In this document: positions 21,456 to 33,196 of the stretch, in pieces
How positions within the stretch are numbered: position 1 is the first letter of the stretch
Layout: every line of letters starts with the position of its first letter
DNA from: Guyanagaster necrorhizus
Taxonomy: Eukaryota > Basidiomycota > Agaricomycetes > Agaricales > Physalacriaceae
Reading direction: 5' to 3'
DNA length: 64,000 bases
Assembly (NCBI RefSeq): GCF_019112545.1
Contig: NW_025064883.1
Location: forward strand, 1,795,919 to 1,859,918
Made by a program: the position numbers and the translations under genes
Notes under the pieces: model-generated
Databases searched by the model: none
Seen by the model: only the letters and a program-made list of their open reading frames with translations
What the model was told of the DNA's origin: nothing

Positions 21456-24400
21456 TGCTCAGTCCCATCTTTTACCTCCTCAGACTTGTCATTCTGTCTA
21501 AGGTCTTCATCTTCCTTTATCAACTCAGTGATCTGCACCCATATATCTTCTTGGATGTGCTTGTTCTTCTTCTGAGGGACAGTTTCATGCTATATGGCCC
21601 TTCTGGCTACAATTGAAACACTTTCCCTCCTTCTTGAGGTGATCCACATCCATCAGCTGACCTGTTCTGATATATGTCATGTCCATATCAGTTCACTTCT
21701 CACTGAATGAGATAGTTGGAGCTGAACTGCCAGACTTAGCAGACATAGTCACATTAGAGGTGGAAGGCTTCATGCTCTGTCTCTGATGCTTCTGTCCACC
21801 CCATGCTAAGGTGGATGACTCCATCTTCTATTGTTGTCACTCCCTGTACATTGTAATAATTTGTGCCTTCCATTCATCATATCCAATTAGGATACTGTAT
21901 CCAATGTCAGAGATAATCTTAAGATAAGAGGCCAGAGCCCCCATCTTCATATACTTGACCATCTTGCCAGTGTTGGATATATCATCCTGGACTTCTGCCA
22001 ACTTGCTGAGTCATTCCAATTCATTGAAGTAATTGGTGGCTGATTTATCTCCTATCTTGAAGTCCTTCATCTTCTGCTTGTGAACTTCTTGTATGGCAAA
22101 ATCTGTGAACTTGTTGATGATTATTTGTTTGAAGACTGGCCATGAGGAGTATTGGTGATGTTGCCATGTGATAGACCAAAACATGGGAAAAATGAAAATC
22201 CACTATGTTTTGGCTTTTTCTGCCATATGGGTGGAGGCAAACATTATTTTATACATGTTAATAAAAAAGTACAAGGTAAAGACTTGAAAATACTGGTTGC
22301 AGTCAGTTAAGAAGCAATCAATATTATCAGATACCTCTTTGAAGAGGCAGGGCTCAGATATGAGGGTAGGCTTGACATTAAGGATTTGAGCACCAGCATC
22401 AAGAGTGGGCATTGGGTTCGGAAGCTCATCAGAAGATGGTCCCACTCACTTGTTCAGAGATCCTGGAAATGAATATAGAGAGCTGTCATCAGCAATGGGA
22501 CTTCCTGGTAGAGATGCTTTCTTTTGCATGATTCACCCATTCTTGATAGTCCACCCTTGAGCGATTATGACAGGGTCATCTTCTGTAGAGTCAGTTGGAA
22601 CTTTTGAGGCCTTCCTACTGTCTTTAGCTTCATCTGATGGTGGCTGACTAGCAAATGGTTGCTGAATTGACAGCCTCCACAGGTTTAGATAATGGCTGCT
22701 CAGTGGAGATTAGCTTTGGGAGAGCCAAGATGTCATGCTGTGGACAGCTAAGGTGATGAATGAGTATCTTAATGATATCATTCAAATTAAGGAGGCTATA
22801 TTAGTTGACTTGCTCAGCACTATACTTGATATCCATAGTCTTAGTATTGTGCCATACTTAGACCTGTATAGCAGCAATGCCTACATCTGATACTCTAAAT
22901 ATCATTTATTATAAATAAAAATAATCTGCTCAGTGGCCACATATTGCAAAATTTCTGCATGCTCAATATGATCAGCAGTGGTATATCTTTGTCTCATGGG
23001 CAACACTAATCAGGTGTTGTCCATCCATAGTATAGTCATACCATCCTAGTACAACTCTATAAAGTCCTTCTGATGCACCTTCTGTGCCAGTTTCTTCATC
23101 TTCTCCTCATGCATCTGTATATCCTATCTGCTGCCCCAATCAGTCTCAGGATCCATAACTTCCTTGTCAAGATTCTCTTCTGCCTTGTTGTCTGTGTTCT
23201 CATTGATAGTCTTGCTTACATCTCCCTTGAGGAGAAAACTGTTGTGCAGGTTATAGACTTCTGGGATGATCATGCTGGGACTACATGCTGGGTCCAATGT
23301 TATTAGATCTGAGTTGAGGAGTAGGCTGCCACTCAGGCTGCCCCTGCTGTTCCTCAACTCTTTCTCTTTCTGTTGCTGCCACCATTGCTCTGTAATATCA
23401 GCAGAAGTTTAGTAGAACCACAGGTTGAGGAAAAAGGCAGCAAAGTTTCTATCAAAGCCTCTCCTGATGTTCTCTATAGAGTCAATGCCCTTGTCATCTC
23501 CCCCAATAGTTTCTTGGTCTACCAATATTCTATCTTCCCTGATAGGGATATTATCAGTTTCTGCAATGGTATTGGTCCCATAAGATAATGGGCAGTTGTC
23601 ATCGAGATCAGTTGACACCTCTCAGTGGACCTTGTCTATGTGGATGACTTCCTCAACTGGCTCTGCCCAGGAGTCAGACTCAGTGGTGGGAGTGCTAGGT
23701 TTCTGAAATGGAGTGTCAGATATGCTGTTGGTGGTGGTACCAATGAGTGTACTGGTTCAGTTGCTTTCTGCCTCTCTTCTCTGCTCAGTGGTTTCTTATG
23801 CTTGGAGATACTGCTCAAAGAGAGTGTTCTCCCTTATGATCTCATTGTTGATGTATGCCTGCTCTTGGAGGTACTTGGAAATGTTTCTAGTATATCAAAT
23901 CTGGTCCTTTTAGAGGAGGACTGGATTGATGATGTCAGCTCATTGTGCTGCATGTGATACCACTCATATGCTGTCTGTTCTACTTGCAGCATAGCTAGTC
24001 ACACATTGCTCTATTTGGTCTGCTGCAATGGCAGCAGCATGCTATCAGTGATGCTCATCATTGTCATCATTAAAATAGAGATCATTATCAACCTCTGTTC
24101 TGTGATCAGTGCTTCTGCTTCAGACTGACATGGTGTGTTAGAACCTAGTGCCTCTAGTACTTCTGGCCCCTTGAGCCATCTGTGTGGCATCAAGAGAGTC
24201 TCTAGCAAGGCACTCAATGCCAGTGCTAGGAACAGAGATTGTTGTCCTCATTGCAGAGAGGTTATGCTTGAGGGATGAGATAGAGGTGTTGGGTCTGAGT
24301 CATTGAAACCCTATAGCTCAAGGGTTTCCAGAGTCTCAGATGACTGCAGACAGGAGTTGCAGGGGGTATGTATGCTGCTGCTCCTCTTTTTTCCTAAAAC

Positions 24401-24481
24401 ACTCTTCAATCAGGCTCCTAGAGATAGCTTTAGATTCTTCCACAGATCAGAAGGACTGTCAGACAGAGGCAGAGATGTCAT
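21456..24481 (-). pseudogene. Gag of A'-1, decayed
   Basis: The ATG at 24479-24481 (MTSLPLSDSPS) matches the gag start of other A copies. The capsid-like block is open at 22203-22445 (FKEVSDNIDCFLTDCNQYF) and the zinc knuckle lies near 21610. The middle region is Ser/Pro/acid-rich and strongly diverged from A-1, as expected for a separate subfamily. Confidence 0.75.
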
Positions 24482-24692
24482 AGAGGGGGAGGTCTGATGT
24501 GATATTTTGGAGGATAGTTTGAATACATTGAAACTCTTGATAGTGTCTGATTGCCCAAGCAGCAATTGATTGATGTCCATAGCATAACTGTATGATCATC
24601 AATAAACCAATTAAGATTCCTATGATAGAAGTAAGGAGTTCAAAGAACTCATGAGTGAAGTTCAGATTGGAGAGATTAAGTGCAGAAGGCAT
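23400..24692 (-). pseudogene. ORF1 of A'-1: membrane-segment protein overlapping gag, decayed
   Basis: The ATG at 24690-24692 opens 77 codons without a stop. The N-terminal hydrophobic segment (FFELLTSIIGILIGLLMII) and the following block (SIAAWAIRHYQEFQ, NITSDLPLYDI) align with ORF1 of A-1. The ATG is 211 nt before the gag ATG, again +1 in phase. A charged, helix-prone stretch follows near 23850. The left boundary is uncertain. Confidence 0.65.
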
Positions 24693-24734
24693 TCAGTTTC
24701 TCAGCACAATTGAACTTGAGAAAGGAAAGCCAGA

Positions 24735-24747
24735 AGCTTTGAGCTAA
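24735..24747 (-). promoter_or_regulatory. Putative self-priming site of A'-1, with paired base change
   Basis: In sense orientation it reads TTAGCTCAAAGCT. Both A'-1 LTRs carry AGCTTTGAGCTAA (8879-8891 and 24902-24914, reverse complement), so the 13-nt pairing is perfect although one base pair differs from family A (C:G replaced by T:A). Confidence 0.55.
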
Positions 24748-24748
24748 T

Positions 24749-25291
24749 TGTTAAGCCTAAATTCCACATGACCAATAATATGTGATAAACTAACAGAATC
24801 TTGCACTTCAGATTAGACTGTTAGAGTTCACTGATGCATTATTGGCTGATGTGATCAAAGCAGTTGCAAGTCACTTGAGATAAAATGGTGAAGAATAAAC
24901 TTTAGCTCAAAGCTGGAGTTACTATAGCAAGAGCTATACTACTTAAATATTAATTTCTTATCATTCTAAGAATATAACTATCTAATTGTCCTTACTGATG
25001 CTGCATAGCATTTTGTCCAGCATTGTTAAGATACCTATAAAAAGTATTGTTCTGCTGTTGAGCTGTTACTGCTGTACAACTGTGATTATTGCTGCACAAT
25101 AATAAAGGAGATATATTCATCATTGTGCTGCTGTGAGGCTCATAGCAGCACAGTAGAATCTGGGCAGTGCTGCTGACTAAGCACTCCCATGATTCTAAGT
25201 GCCCAGATCTAGATGCTCTGACTAAGCAGAAATAGAAGTCAATCCTAAATAAATCAAGAAAAGAGAAAAGAAAATAGGAAAAATTGTAACA
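24749..25291 (-). repeat. 5' LTR of A'-1
   Basis: It starts TGTTAAGCC and ends AAATTGTAACA on the plus strand, followed by the CTCTG duplication. It is 543 bp, matching 8726-9269. Confidence 0.9.
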
Positions 25292-25696
25292 CTCTGTTCC
25301 CTCTATATGAGTTCAGAGTTGCATTGACTCTATTTGCACACTGGAGATCATCACTCTTAACATAATATCCCTCTCCAATCATTTCTTCCACATTCCTCTC
25401 TTAGCAGAACTGTCCTCAGGATCAGAGCCCAATAGCTCTCCAATCTCTATCATTTTGTGTTTTCTTGCTCTTATTGACTTTGAATCTAGCTACTGCTTTG
25501 TTGATACCAAATATATAGCTGATAATAATATTCTGATTAAACCCATCTCTAATATGCAACTTCATCTGTTTGATAGTTCTATTAGAAGCTGCATCTCACA
25601 AATCACAATTATTTCAATCCACTTCTCTTTTGAGAACATCTTGCCTATTGACTTCTATGTCATTCACTTAGATTCATTTTGTAATCTTATTCTTAG
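25292..25696 (+). pseudogene. Gag end and protease of B-1, decayed
   Basis: After the A'-1 insertion the B-1 frame resumes. Near 25460 an aspartic-protease core reads ALIDFESSYCFVD, where active copies have a DSG motif, followed by LHLFDSSIRSCISQITI. It ends at CNLIL, where the paralogue at about 58900 continues into [13 protein letters not shown]; here a foreign segment intervenes. Confidence 0.7.
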
Positions 25697-27062
25697 TGAT
25701 GTATTCAGTAATAGCTAAGCAACTAAGAGAAACAAATGAGAAATGAACTCTTAAATACTAACATCTAACTGCTCAATACACTATCATCAAATACAGTTAA
25801 GGCCAGTTGTTTTGAGTACAATAGAAGCACTCTGCAGTCTTGAATAAATCAAAGAAACAGTTGATAAAGATGATTATTCAGTCTTATCTCATCTTCTAAG
25901 ATACAATACTTATAAGAGCAGTTTATTATGATGTTAAGTACAATTAGAATTTAGAATAGATGCACAATTGCACTCTAAATCAACTTAAAATATTCTGAAA
26001 CCTAATGAACTCTGAAATCCAAATACTAAGTCTATTAAGCACTTAAGCTTGACTAACTACACTCTTGGCTGGCTAGTGGTCCTTAAACCTGAAGAACTTG
26101 TATTCTAATACCAAAAACCTTATAGTTTGAAACTCAAATTAATCTGAAACCCAAAAATACTGTTAATATTCCAATCTTACTCTTTCTAAGTGACAAAGCA
26201 ACTTAAATAAGTTGCTAAGTTAAAGCAAAACTTAAACCTATTGTCTCAGGGACTAACTACAGTGAGCTAGAAGGTCTAAGCACAGAGGGTGGATTGCTTG
26301 CTGCTATTTTCCCTTCTTCTTTACTTTTATATATCAAAAACAGATACAAAACCTATAAATAAAGTGTCTAAAATAATATTTCTCCTGTCTAGACTGAAAT
26401 CAAGCTATTATTCTGACTTAGCAGCATTCCTGGATTCTTCTAGGATTGCTCAGACATGTCTGGCCACTGTACAGCTTCATTTTTGGCCTACAGTGGGTGA
26501 TAGTATCTAACTTCTTTCTGTTATCCTAGAGTATTAATTAATCCTCTAGATTATTCTTAGTAGTTGATTAATCAGGCCTGATCAGACTCAATCAATTGGC
26601 TCTATCCACTCTATTCCTCTCAATTCTAAGTCCCTTAGATCATATAATGCCTAGGAATTCTGACTTAGACATTTCAAGTCAAAATTTGAAGTGTTAGCCA
26701 TAGATCATTGGATTCTATTTTCTACTGCTTCTGGATAGAGTGCTATCTCTACTCAATACTCTATAGTTATCCATAGTCTTATATCTCTAGCTGCCCTAGA
26801 ATATATCTGTCTTAGTGGTATATAGAATTGGCCTCATTTGAGATACTATTTCTAAGTTCAAACACAACTTTAAGATTCTTATCTTTATGCCATGTTATTT
26901 CACAAAGTCACTTTTGGACTTAGTATTGGTGACTAGCATGACTATCAGCTCAGAGTCTCAGCCATAGTCTTTAACTGGCTAATAGTTCTCAGTTTCTAGT
27001 ATATCTTAGTGTGTTATACAGAATTCACAAATTATAAAACTGAATGTGTATCCAGCATATCA
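25697..27062. other. Unclassified AT-rich insertion in B-1 pol
   Basis: About 1.37 kb interrupts the protease of B-1, as shown by the uninterrupted paralogue at 58853-58930. No domain is recognised; the longest open frame (26289-26510) looks random. The sequence is AT-rich and transition-decayed, and contains a perfect hairpin-like palindrome around AGCAACTTA/TAAGTTGCT near 26205. I could not identify LTR ends, terminal inverted repeats or a clear target duplication, so its class is open. Confidence 0.45.
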
Positions 27063-28060
27063 TCAGATACAACTAGCTCTTTTGCTACAATCTATTGATT
27101 AACTGAGCAGATAACAGTATCTCTTTCTATTCAAACTACCAGGACACTATCTTCAGTGGTCCAATGGCCTCATCTAGGACTCTTTTTCCTACTAGAATCT
27201 GATATTCTAACTCTTTCTGAGCTTTCAAGTTCATTTGCAGGACTTCTATGCCTGGAAAACAACAGTCCATTCTCAGCCTAAACTTCTTAGTTCAACTCTG
27301 GGACTTCCACATCCATCAACTTTAATAGTCTATTCTTTGAGGGTTCATCTCATTCCAATCCCAATTAAGATAGCTGGTAGACTCTATTCTTATATGAATC
27401 CATCTATTTCTATCTTCCTTTAGAATCCTTCACTATGAAAGCACATTCAAAGATCTTCATCATATCTGCTGCTGCATTTGTCTGAGCTTATGCAGAGAGA
27501 GACACTCAGCAGTTTACACTGCAGCCTTCTTTGCCTAACATTAAAGCTAAAGCTGCTTCCACAAAACCAGCAGATCTTTCATCAGTGCCAATAGAGTATT
27601 ATAATTTTGCAGATATCTTCAGTGACACCCTCTCTAAGAACTCTCTAAGCATAGATCATATGATCTTAAGATCAACTTTGAGAAAAGCATTTTTTCTCTA
27701 CTCAGACCCATCTATTCTCTCTCAGAATCTGAACTCAAGATCCTATGTGAGTTTATTGATGATAACCTTTGCAACAGTTTTATTATCTCTTCAAACTCTC
27801 TATACAGAGTTCTGATCCTCTTTGTCAAGAAAAAGACTGGTGAACTCTAATTTTATATTAACTACTTGAGTCTGAACAAAATGTCTAAGAAGAATTGCTA
27901 CTCTCTCACTTTCATCTCTGACCTTCTCAATTCTGCTTGCTTTATATGCATTATATTAAGCTCAACTTTTAACATGCCTACTGTCTTGTCTGTATTGCTA
28001 AAGGTGATAAATAGAAAATAGCCATTTGGATCTGCTATAGCTTCTTCAAATAGCCTCAAC
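27063..28060 (+). pseudogene. Pol of B-1, protease end to RT core, decayed
   Basis: It resumes with the sequence that follows the protease core in the B copy at 58853 and 50676 (leftward). The open block 27531-27815 covers the RT N-terminal region (DLSSVPIEYYNFADIFS, then a form of LYDHKI-type text decayed). RT motifs near 27820-27930 read VKKKTGEL and a version of RISKKDRYPLPLISDLL (here MSKKNCYSLTFISDLL). Similarity fades near 28060. Confidence 0.65.
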
Positions 28061-31000
28061 CTGACTCTATGACACTGACAAACCTGTCACAGAAGCATAA
28101 ACATTGTCTAGAACATGTATGAGAATTTGCTTATCTTAAATATGAAGATGAATAATGTGCAATCTAGTCTCAACATAATTTACAAACTCTGTCTTATGAG
28201 CAAGCACAGATGATATAATATTCTTTGAGAGCTCTCACTCCTTTCAACATGCTCTCTTGCAATTGTATTCTTTAATCTTAAGAGACCCATGTCAGTTGCT
28301 ACACCAGAAGATTACTGCTACTGAATTATATTTATATGTGGCACTCTGCATTTTTGAGCTGTTACCTTGCTAAAGCACAAGAGTGATGCTCTGGCTGAAT
28401 TTAAATACTACAAAACCTATGCTGAAAATTTCCATAGCCTGAAAATCTTAGAGAAGCAAGACAATAGTGGAGGAGAATATATGAGTCATGAATTTGATCA
28501 GTTATATATAGATGAAGAGATATCAAGACACTATACTGAGCTTGATGAGCCTCATCAAAATAGAATTGCAGAACATGCAAATCATGATATTGCTGAAGAA
28601 GCTATTATCATGCTCTACAAAGCCCATCTCTCTTTCTTCTTCTAGAGACTACTAGTGCTTGCATTTGTATATATATGCAACTATTGTCCTATAGCACCAC
28701 TTTCTAAAATAACATCATACACTGGCTGGCATAAGAAGAAACTTGATATCTCTAACTTGCATGTCTTCAGCTGCTTAGCTTATATCTATGTCAAAAAGAA
28801 CAAGTGACAAGGCCTTTAGCTATACACTATTAAATGCATATTTGTTGGATATCCATCAGGTACAAAGGCATAGAAGTGCTAGAACCCTGTAACCAAGAAG
28901 TTTATCATATCAAGCCATATTGTTTTTGATGAGCATATGTTTCCAGAAAATACAAAAACTCTTATCAACCCCTTTGATGATCTATTTTCTTCATTCTCAA
29001 ATCTGTCAGATCCTCTTATGCTATCTGATCAAAGAGGAGATCTCAACAATGATGATCTTTCACCTTCAGAAAATTCTCTAGCACTGAATCTCTTACCTCC
29101 TCTAAGTCTACTATCTTCAGTATTACCTCTTTTTCATGATGTTATAATCCCTTCTGGCTCACCATTTAATGGATCTCTCTCAGACCTAACTCTATCACTA
29201 TCATCACCTCCTCCAACAGATCTAGACAAACATGAATACAAAATACATGATGATGGCCTATATAATTCTAACCCTGGTTATGGCTGCAGAATGCACTGAA
29301 ATGCCAATAATGATGATCATGAAGGAAATACAGAGGATAAAGCATACACAGCCTTTATGAAAGACAAAACTATTCTTAAAGATATAGCTTTCTCTAGCCA
29401 GACAATAGAGCACTTGAAAATAGAGGAAGGACTGGAAGTTGTATTTGAGATCATGACAGAAACAGCTTATAAGACATCCACACATGATGGTGAATCTAAA
29501 TCCTTCTGTGAAGCTATGAAATATTCTACAGAAGAAGCTGCAAGTTAATATGAAGCTTTCATACAAGAGATACAAGCACTTGTTGAAAATGGTGTCTTTG
29601 AATTGATGAAATGCTTTTCAAATTGAAAGACAGTTAGAAGTTGCTGAATATTCAAAGTGAAATACAATGCTGGTAGATCAATCAAGTGCCATAAAGTAAG
29701 GCTAGTTGTAAAGAGATACTCATAGTGATCTGGTTTTTATTACATTGAAACCTTCTCTCCAACATCAAAATAGGCTGCTCTATGAGCTATTTTCACACTT
29801 GGTGCCTTTAAGGATTTAGAGCTATGGAGTGCTGACATCTCATCAGCATTTTTCAATAGTGAGCTGACAGAAGAGGTGTATATGAAGCAGCCAGAAAGTT
29901 TTGAGGAGAAAGAAAAAAAATGAGTCTGACATCTCTTCAAGTCTCTATATAGACTAAAGCAAGCTGAGAGAGAATGGCACAAAAAGCTATATGCAACATT
30001 GACCAATGCTATAGATTTTGAATTGGTGAAATGTGAGCATAGTGTTTGAGTTTACAAGAGAGACAGTGAATGTATTATCATTCCAGTTTTTGTTGATGAC
30101 ATGACTATTGCTACAAAGACACCAAATAGTGTTGCAAAGGTCATCAATGATCTTAAGAAGCACTTCAAGCTTTGGGACTTGAGTCTAACATCTTATCTTT
30201 TTAGTATCAAGATCAAGCATAACTGAGCCAACCAAATTCTCTCTCTCTCTTAGCACTAATACATCTTAGATATCCTGCAACATGTAGGAATGACTGACTG
30301 CAACTCTGTTCTGACATCTTTGGATCCAAACATAAAATTTACAGCAGATCAGTCTTCTAAAACACCAAAGGAATATGAGACAATGCTGACAATCTCATAT
30401 CTGAATATGCTCAACTCTGTGGCCTATCTCACTATTGCTACCAGGCCTGATGTTGTCTATCCTGTGAGCATACTCTCACAATTCAGCAAAAACCCTGGCA
30501 CAGCTCACTGGAAAGCTCTCAAACAGCTTCTACACTATCTAAAAGGCACAGTTGACTATTATATTGTCTACTCTCCTGACTCTGAGTCAGATTCACCAGC
30601 CTTTGACTTCAAAACTTATTGCAATACAGATCATGGGAGAGATAAAGATAGTGAGTGTTTCACAAATGACTACATTGTCAAAATAGAGACTGGAGCTATT
30701 AGCTGAATAAGTCATCTTTAGGTATTTGTGATACTATTAATGACAGAGGCAGAATATGTTTCAGCTGTATCTGCTAGTCAGGAAATTCTTTGGCTTCACA
30801 ACTTATTCACAGAGTTTAGCTATTCATTCACCAATACTTCAGTCTTCTATATTGACAATGAGTCTGCTCTATCAGTCACTCAGAACTCTGAACATCATGG
30901 CCAGGTTAAATACCTTAACCTTTGATTCTATTGGCTCTATGATGAAGTTGAGAAGGGTATATTTATGTGGTCCACTTATAAACTGACAATATGCCAGCCA

Positions 31001-31101
31001 ATATCTTGATAAAGAGATTAGAAAGAGAGAAGCTCAGGCATATAATTACCCTACTTGGACTTGTCTTAATATCTCCATAGATATGTTTAGTCAAAGGAGA
31101 C
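28061..31101 (+). pseudogene. Ty1/copia pol remnant: integrase, reverse transcriptase, RNase H
   Basis: From about 28367 the text is copia integrase (YAENFHSLKILEKQDNSGGEY, then AEHANHDIAEEAIIMLYKAH), and near 28860 a GYPSGTKA motif. RT follows with SADISSAFFNSELTEEVYMKQP (about 29830), YRLKQAEREWHKKL (about 29950) and the catalytic VFVDDMTIA (about 30090). RNase H has TRPDVVYPVSILSQF (about 30450), MTEAEYVSAVSASQEILWL (about 30740) and DNESAL (about 30860). Stops are frequent. The first 300 bp (28061-28366) cannot be assigned with confidence. No gag or 5' LTR is present, so the fragment is 5'-truncated or was joined to B-1 by recombination. Confidence 0.78.
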
Positions 31102-31232
31102 TGTTAAGATAAAACATTCTTCATGTTGCTCTTATCTTATATAATCATAGCTACTAATACTAGAGATTGAAGGTCAATACATTCCAGCTTTTGATCTTTG
31201 ACTCCAGATCTGGCTTCTCTCACTGTGTTACA
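31102..31232 (+). repeat. Candidate copia 3' LTR
   Basis: TGTTAAGATAAAAC follows the purine-rich AAAGGAGAC directly downstream of copia RNase H, and 131 bp later the sequence CTGTGTTACA could be its end (TGTTA/TTACA). No second copy is seen in the window, so this is only a candidate. Confidence 0.35.
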
Positions 31233-32750
31233 CAACCTGCTTTCAATAATAATATACTATAATCATGCAATGACAGATTATCTAGGAATCACCAAGACAC
31301 AAGAATTGATCACATGCAAATATTGATGGCCTGATCTCAAGCAGTCAGTGAAAGCATATATTAAAAGATGCAAAACATGTCAGAGAGTGAAATCAAACAC
31401 TCAGCAGTGAATAGTGCTACTACACCCTAATAAGATCCTTCTGACAAGCAGAAGATAATCTCAGTCAACATAATAGGATCTCTTCCTGAGTCCAAGAGAT
31501 ATGATGCTGTTTTAGTAGTGATAGACTAATTTTACAAAGAACTAATTTTAATTATAACAAACACAAATTTGAATGCTGAGAACTGAGCATGTTTGTTCTA
31601 AGATTGTATATATGCCTATCATAGACTCCCTGACAAGATAATCTCAGATTATAGTACACAGTTTATATCACAATTTTTCAAAGAATTTTACAAGTTGCTT
31701 GGAATCACTGAAATTCCTCTATAGCACATCATCCTCAGACTGATGAACAAACAGAGTGAGTTAATCAAGAAATTGAAAAGTACTTCAGGATTTTTATAAA
31801 CTACTAATAAGATGACTGGATGAAGTGGCTTCCAATAGTAGAATTTACCTATAATAACTATGAAAATTCATCAACAGACTACAGTTTATTTTATGTAAAC
31901 ACTGGAATTCATTCAAATACTAAAATGAATCTCTCACAAAGAAAAAGCCAAGTACTCTGAGTAAAAGACTTTTCAGCAGGGATGAAGAAAATTCATGATA
32001 AGACCAAACATGTATTACACAAGACAGCAGAGTCTATAAAGAGACAGTATGATAAGAGAAGAGCACTGAAAAGCTACCAGCCAAGTGATATAATTATGCT
32101 TAACATAAAGAATCTAAAGACAGACAAAAGGATAAAGAAGTTGGATGATAAGTTTGAAGATCCCTTCAAGATTGTGAAGAAAGTAGACAATGAGACATAT
32201 GAATTAGCTATTTCAAAGATATAGAAAATCTATTCTGTCTTCAATAAAATTCTCTTTAAATTATTTTGAACAGCAGAGTTTCTCAACTAAAAGTTGTAGA
32301 TAATAAAGATAAATACAAAATTGATGTGATCTTCGATGATAAAATTTATTATCAAAAACAGTGGTTTTTTGTTCATTTCAAGAGATATGATAATAAGAAC
32401 TGCTAATATGTCAAAAAGGATTTTTCACATGCAAAAAAGCTCATTGTAAAGTACTATGCAGCATAAAACCCACTTGCTGCAGTGAATAATATTAAGCTTA
32501 GATGACTAATATTTAATAAATTAGACTACATTAGAATTCAACAGCTTTTCTTTAAACTCAAACAACATCTATTTAAAGCCAAAAAGCTTTATATATGAAA
32601 AGACAGCAATAAAATCAAAGCAGAGATACTTATAGTCTAATTATTTTCTCTAAATATCTTGATAGAGATCAATGAGAAAGATGAAGCTGTCATTTTGTTT
32701 CTAGGGCTCTTCTGAGCAATTGAGAACAATTGCCTTAAAGAGAGAGATAG
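31233..32750 (+). pseudogene. Ty3/gypsy element C: integrase and chromodomain-like tail, strongly decayed
   Basis: In plus orientation an integrase zinc module is recognisable near 31290-31390 (TKTQELITCKYW then CKTCQRVKS), and the core near 31500-31660 (DAVLVVID, then KIISDYSTQFISQFF). The block 31982-32224 matches the linker and GPF region (KIHDKTKHVLHKTAESIKRQYDKR, then FEDPFKIVKKVDNETYELAI). A chromodomain-like remnant follows near 32290-32410. Almost every block ends in a stop. Sequence identity to A or B is lower than A and B copies have among themselves, so I treat it as a third family. Confidence 0.65.
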
Positions 32751-32849
32751 TGTTATGATTTTAGCTCCTAAATTATGTTTAACTGCTTTAGCTTATGACT
32801 TGATCAGAGACTGATCATATTCAGCTGCCTTTAAATTATATCTAGCTGC
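32751..32849 (+). repeat. Start of LTR of element C, cut by B LTR
   Basis: TGTTATGATTTTAGCTCC begins right after a purine-rich AAAGAGAGAGATAG, the expected LTR position, and resembles the family A LTR start TGTTACGATTTTCCCC. It is broken at 32850 by the B LTR. Confidence 0.45.
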
Positions 32850-33095
32850 TGTTAGAAATATGCCAATTGGCTGGGCTTAAGTGCACATGTGGAGATCAGC
32901 AGAGTGCATGAGTGTCAACAAAGCTATTAGCAACATCCCCTTTGAGTCTGGCCCAAGAATTTGGATGAACAGAATAGAGTTCTGTTGGCAGAGTGAAGGG
33001 TATCCTTTAGAGCAGAGTCTATTGGATGAGATAAAGAGGAGTTGAAGTGAGCACAAAGTGTAAATAGCTATCCAAGTTGATATTCAAACTAAGTA

Positions 33096-33118
33096 CAGTT
33101 GACTATCTCACAATGCAT
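33096..33118 (+). repeat. Left terminal inverted repeat of the pogo-type element
   Basis: It matches the reverse complement of 35470-35492 over all 23 bases; agreement ends immediately inside. It contains one of nine ATGCAT motifs found near the two ends. Confidence 0.93.
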
Positions 33119-33196
33119 ATGGTCGGGAGACACCAAAACTGTATGCATTTATAGATTTATGCAGAACTAAAATAGCATGTGATGTGACATGTGACT

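Larger units (their letters stand above)
8726..25291 (-). mobile_element. Ty3/gypsy element A'-1 (subfamily of A), full length with nested A-2
   Basis: Both LTRs are present (3' LTR 8726-9269, 5' LTR 24749-25291), and the element is bounded by a 5-bp duplication CTCTG (8721-8725 and 25292-25296). Removing the nested A-2 leaves about 7.5 kb of internal sequence with ORF1, gag and pol in the same order as A-1. The LTRs are longer than those of A (about 543 bp) and begin TGTTAAGCCTAAATTCC on the plus strand. The target is gag of B-1. Confidence 0.92.
6697..28060 (+). mobile_element. Ty3/gypsy element B-1, interrupted by A'-1 and another insertion
   Basis: The 5' LTR (6697-7193) is followed by gag (7237-8725). 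Sequence then jumps across the A'-1 insertion and resumes at 25292 with the end of gag and protease, is interrupted again at about 25697-27062, and continues to the RT core near 28060, where a copia remnant takes over. Continuity across both gaps is shown by comparison with the reverse-oriented B copy at 58853-60788 and 47957-50676, which runs through the same points without those insertions. No 3' LTR belonging to it is identified. Confidence 0.8.
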
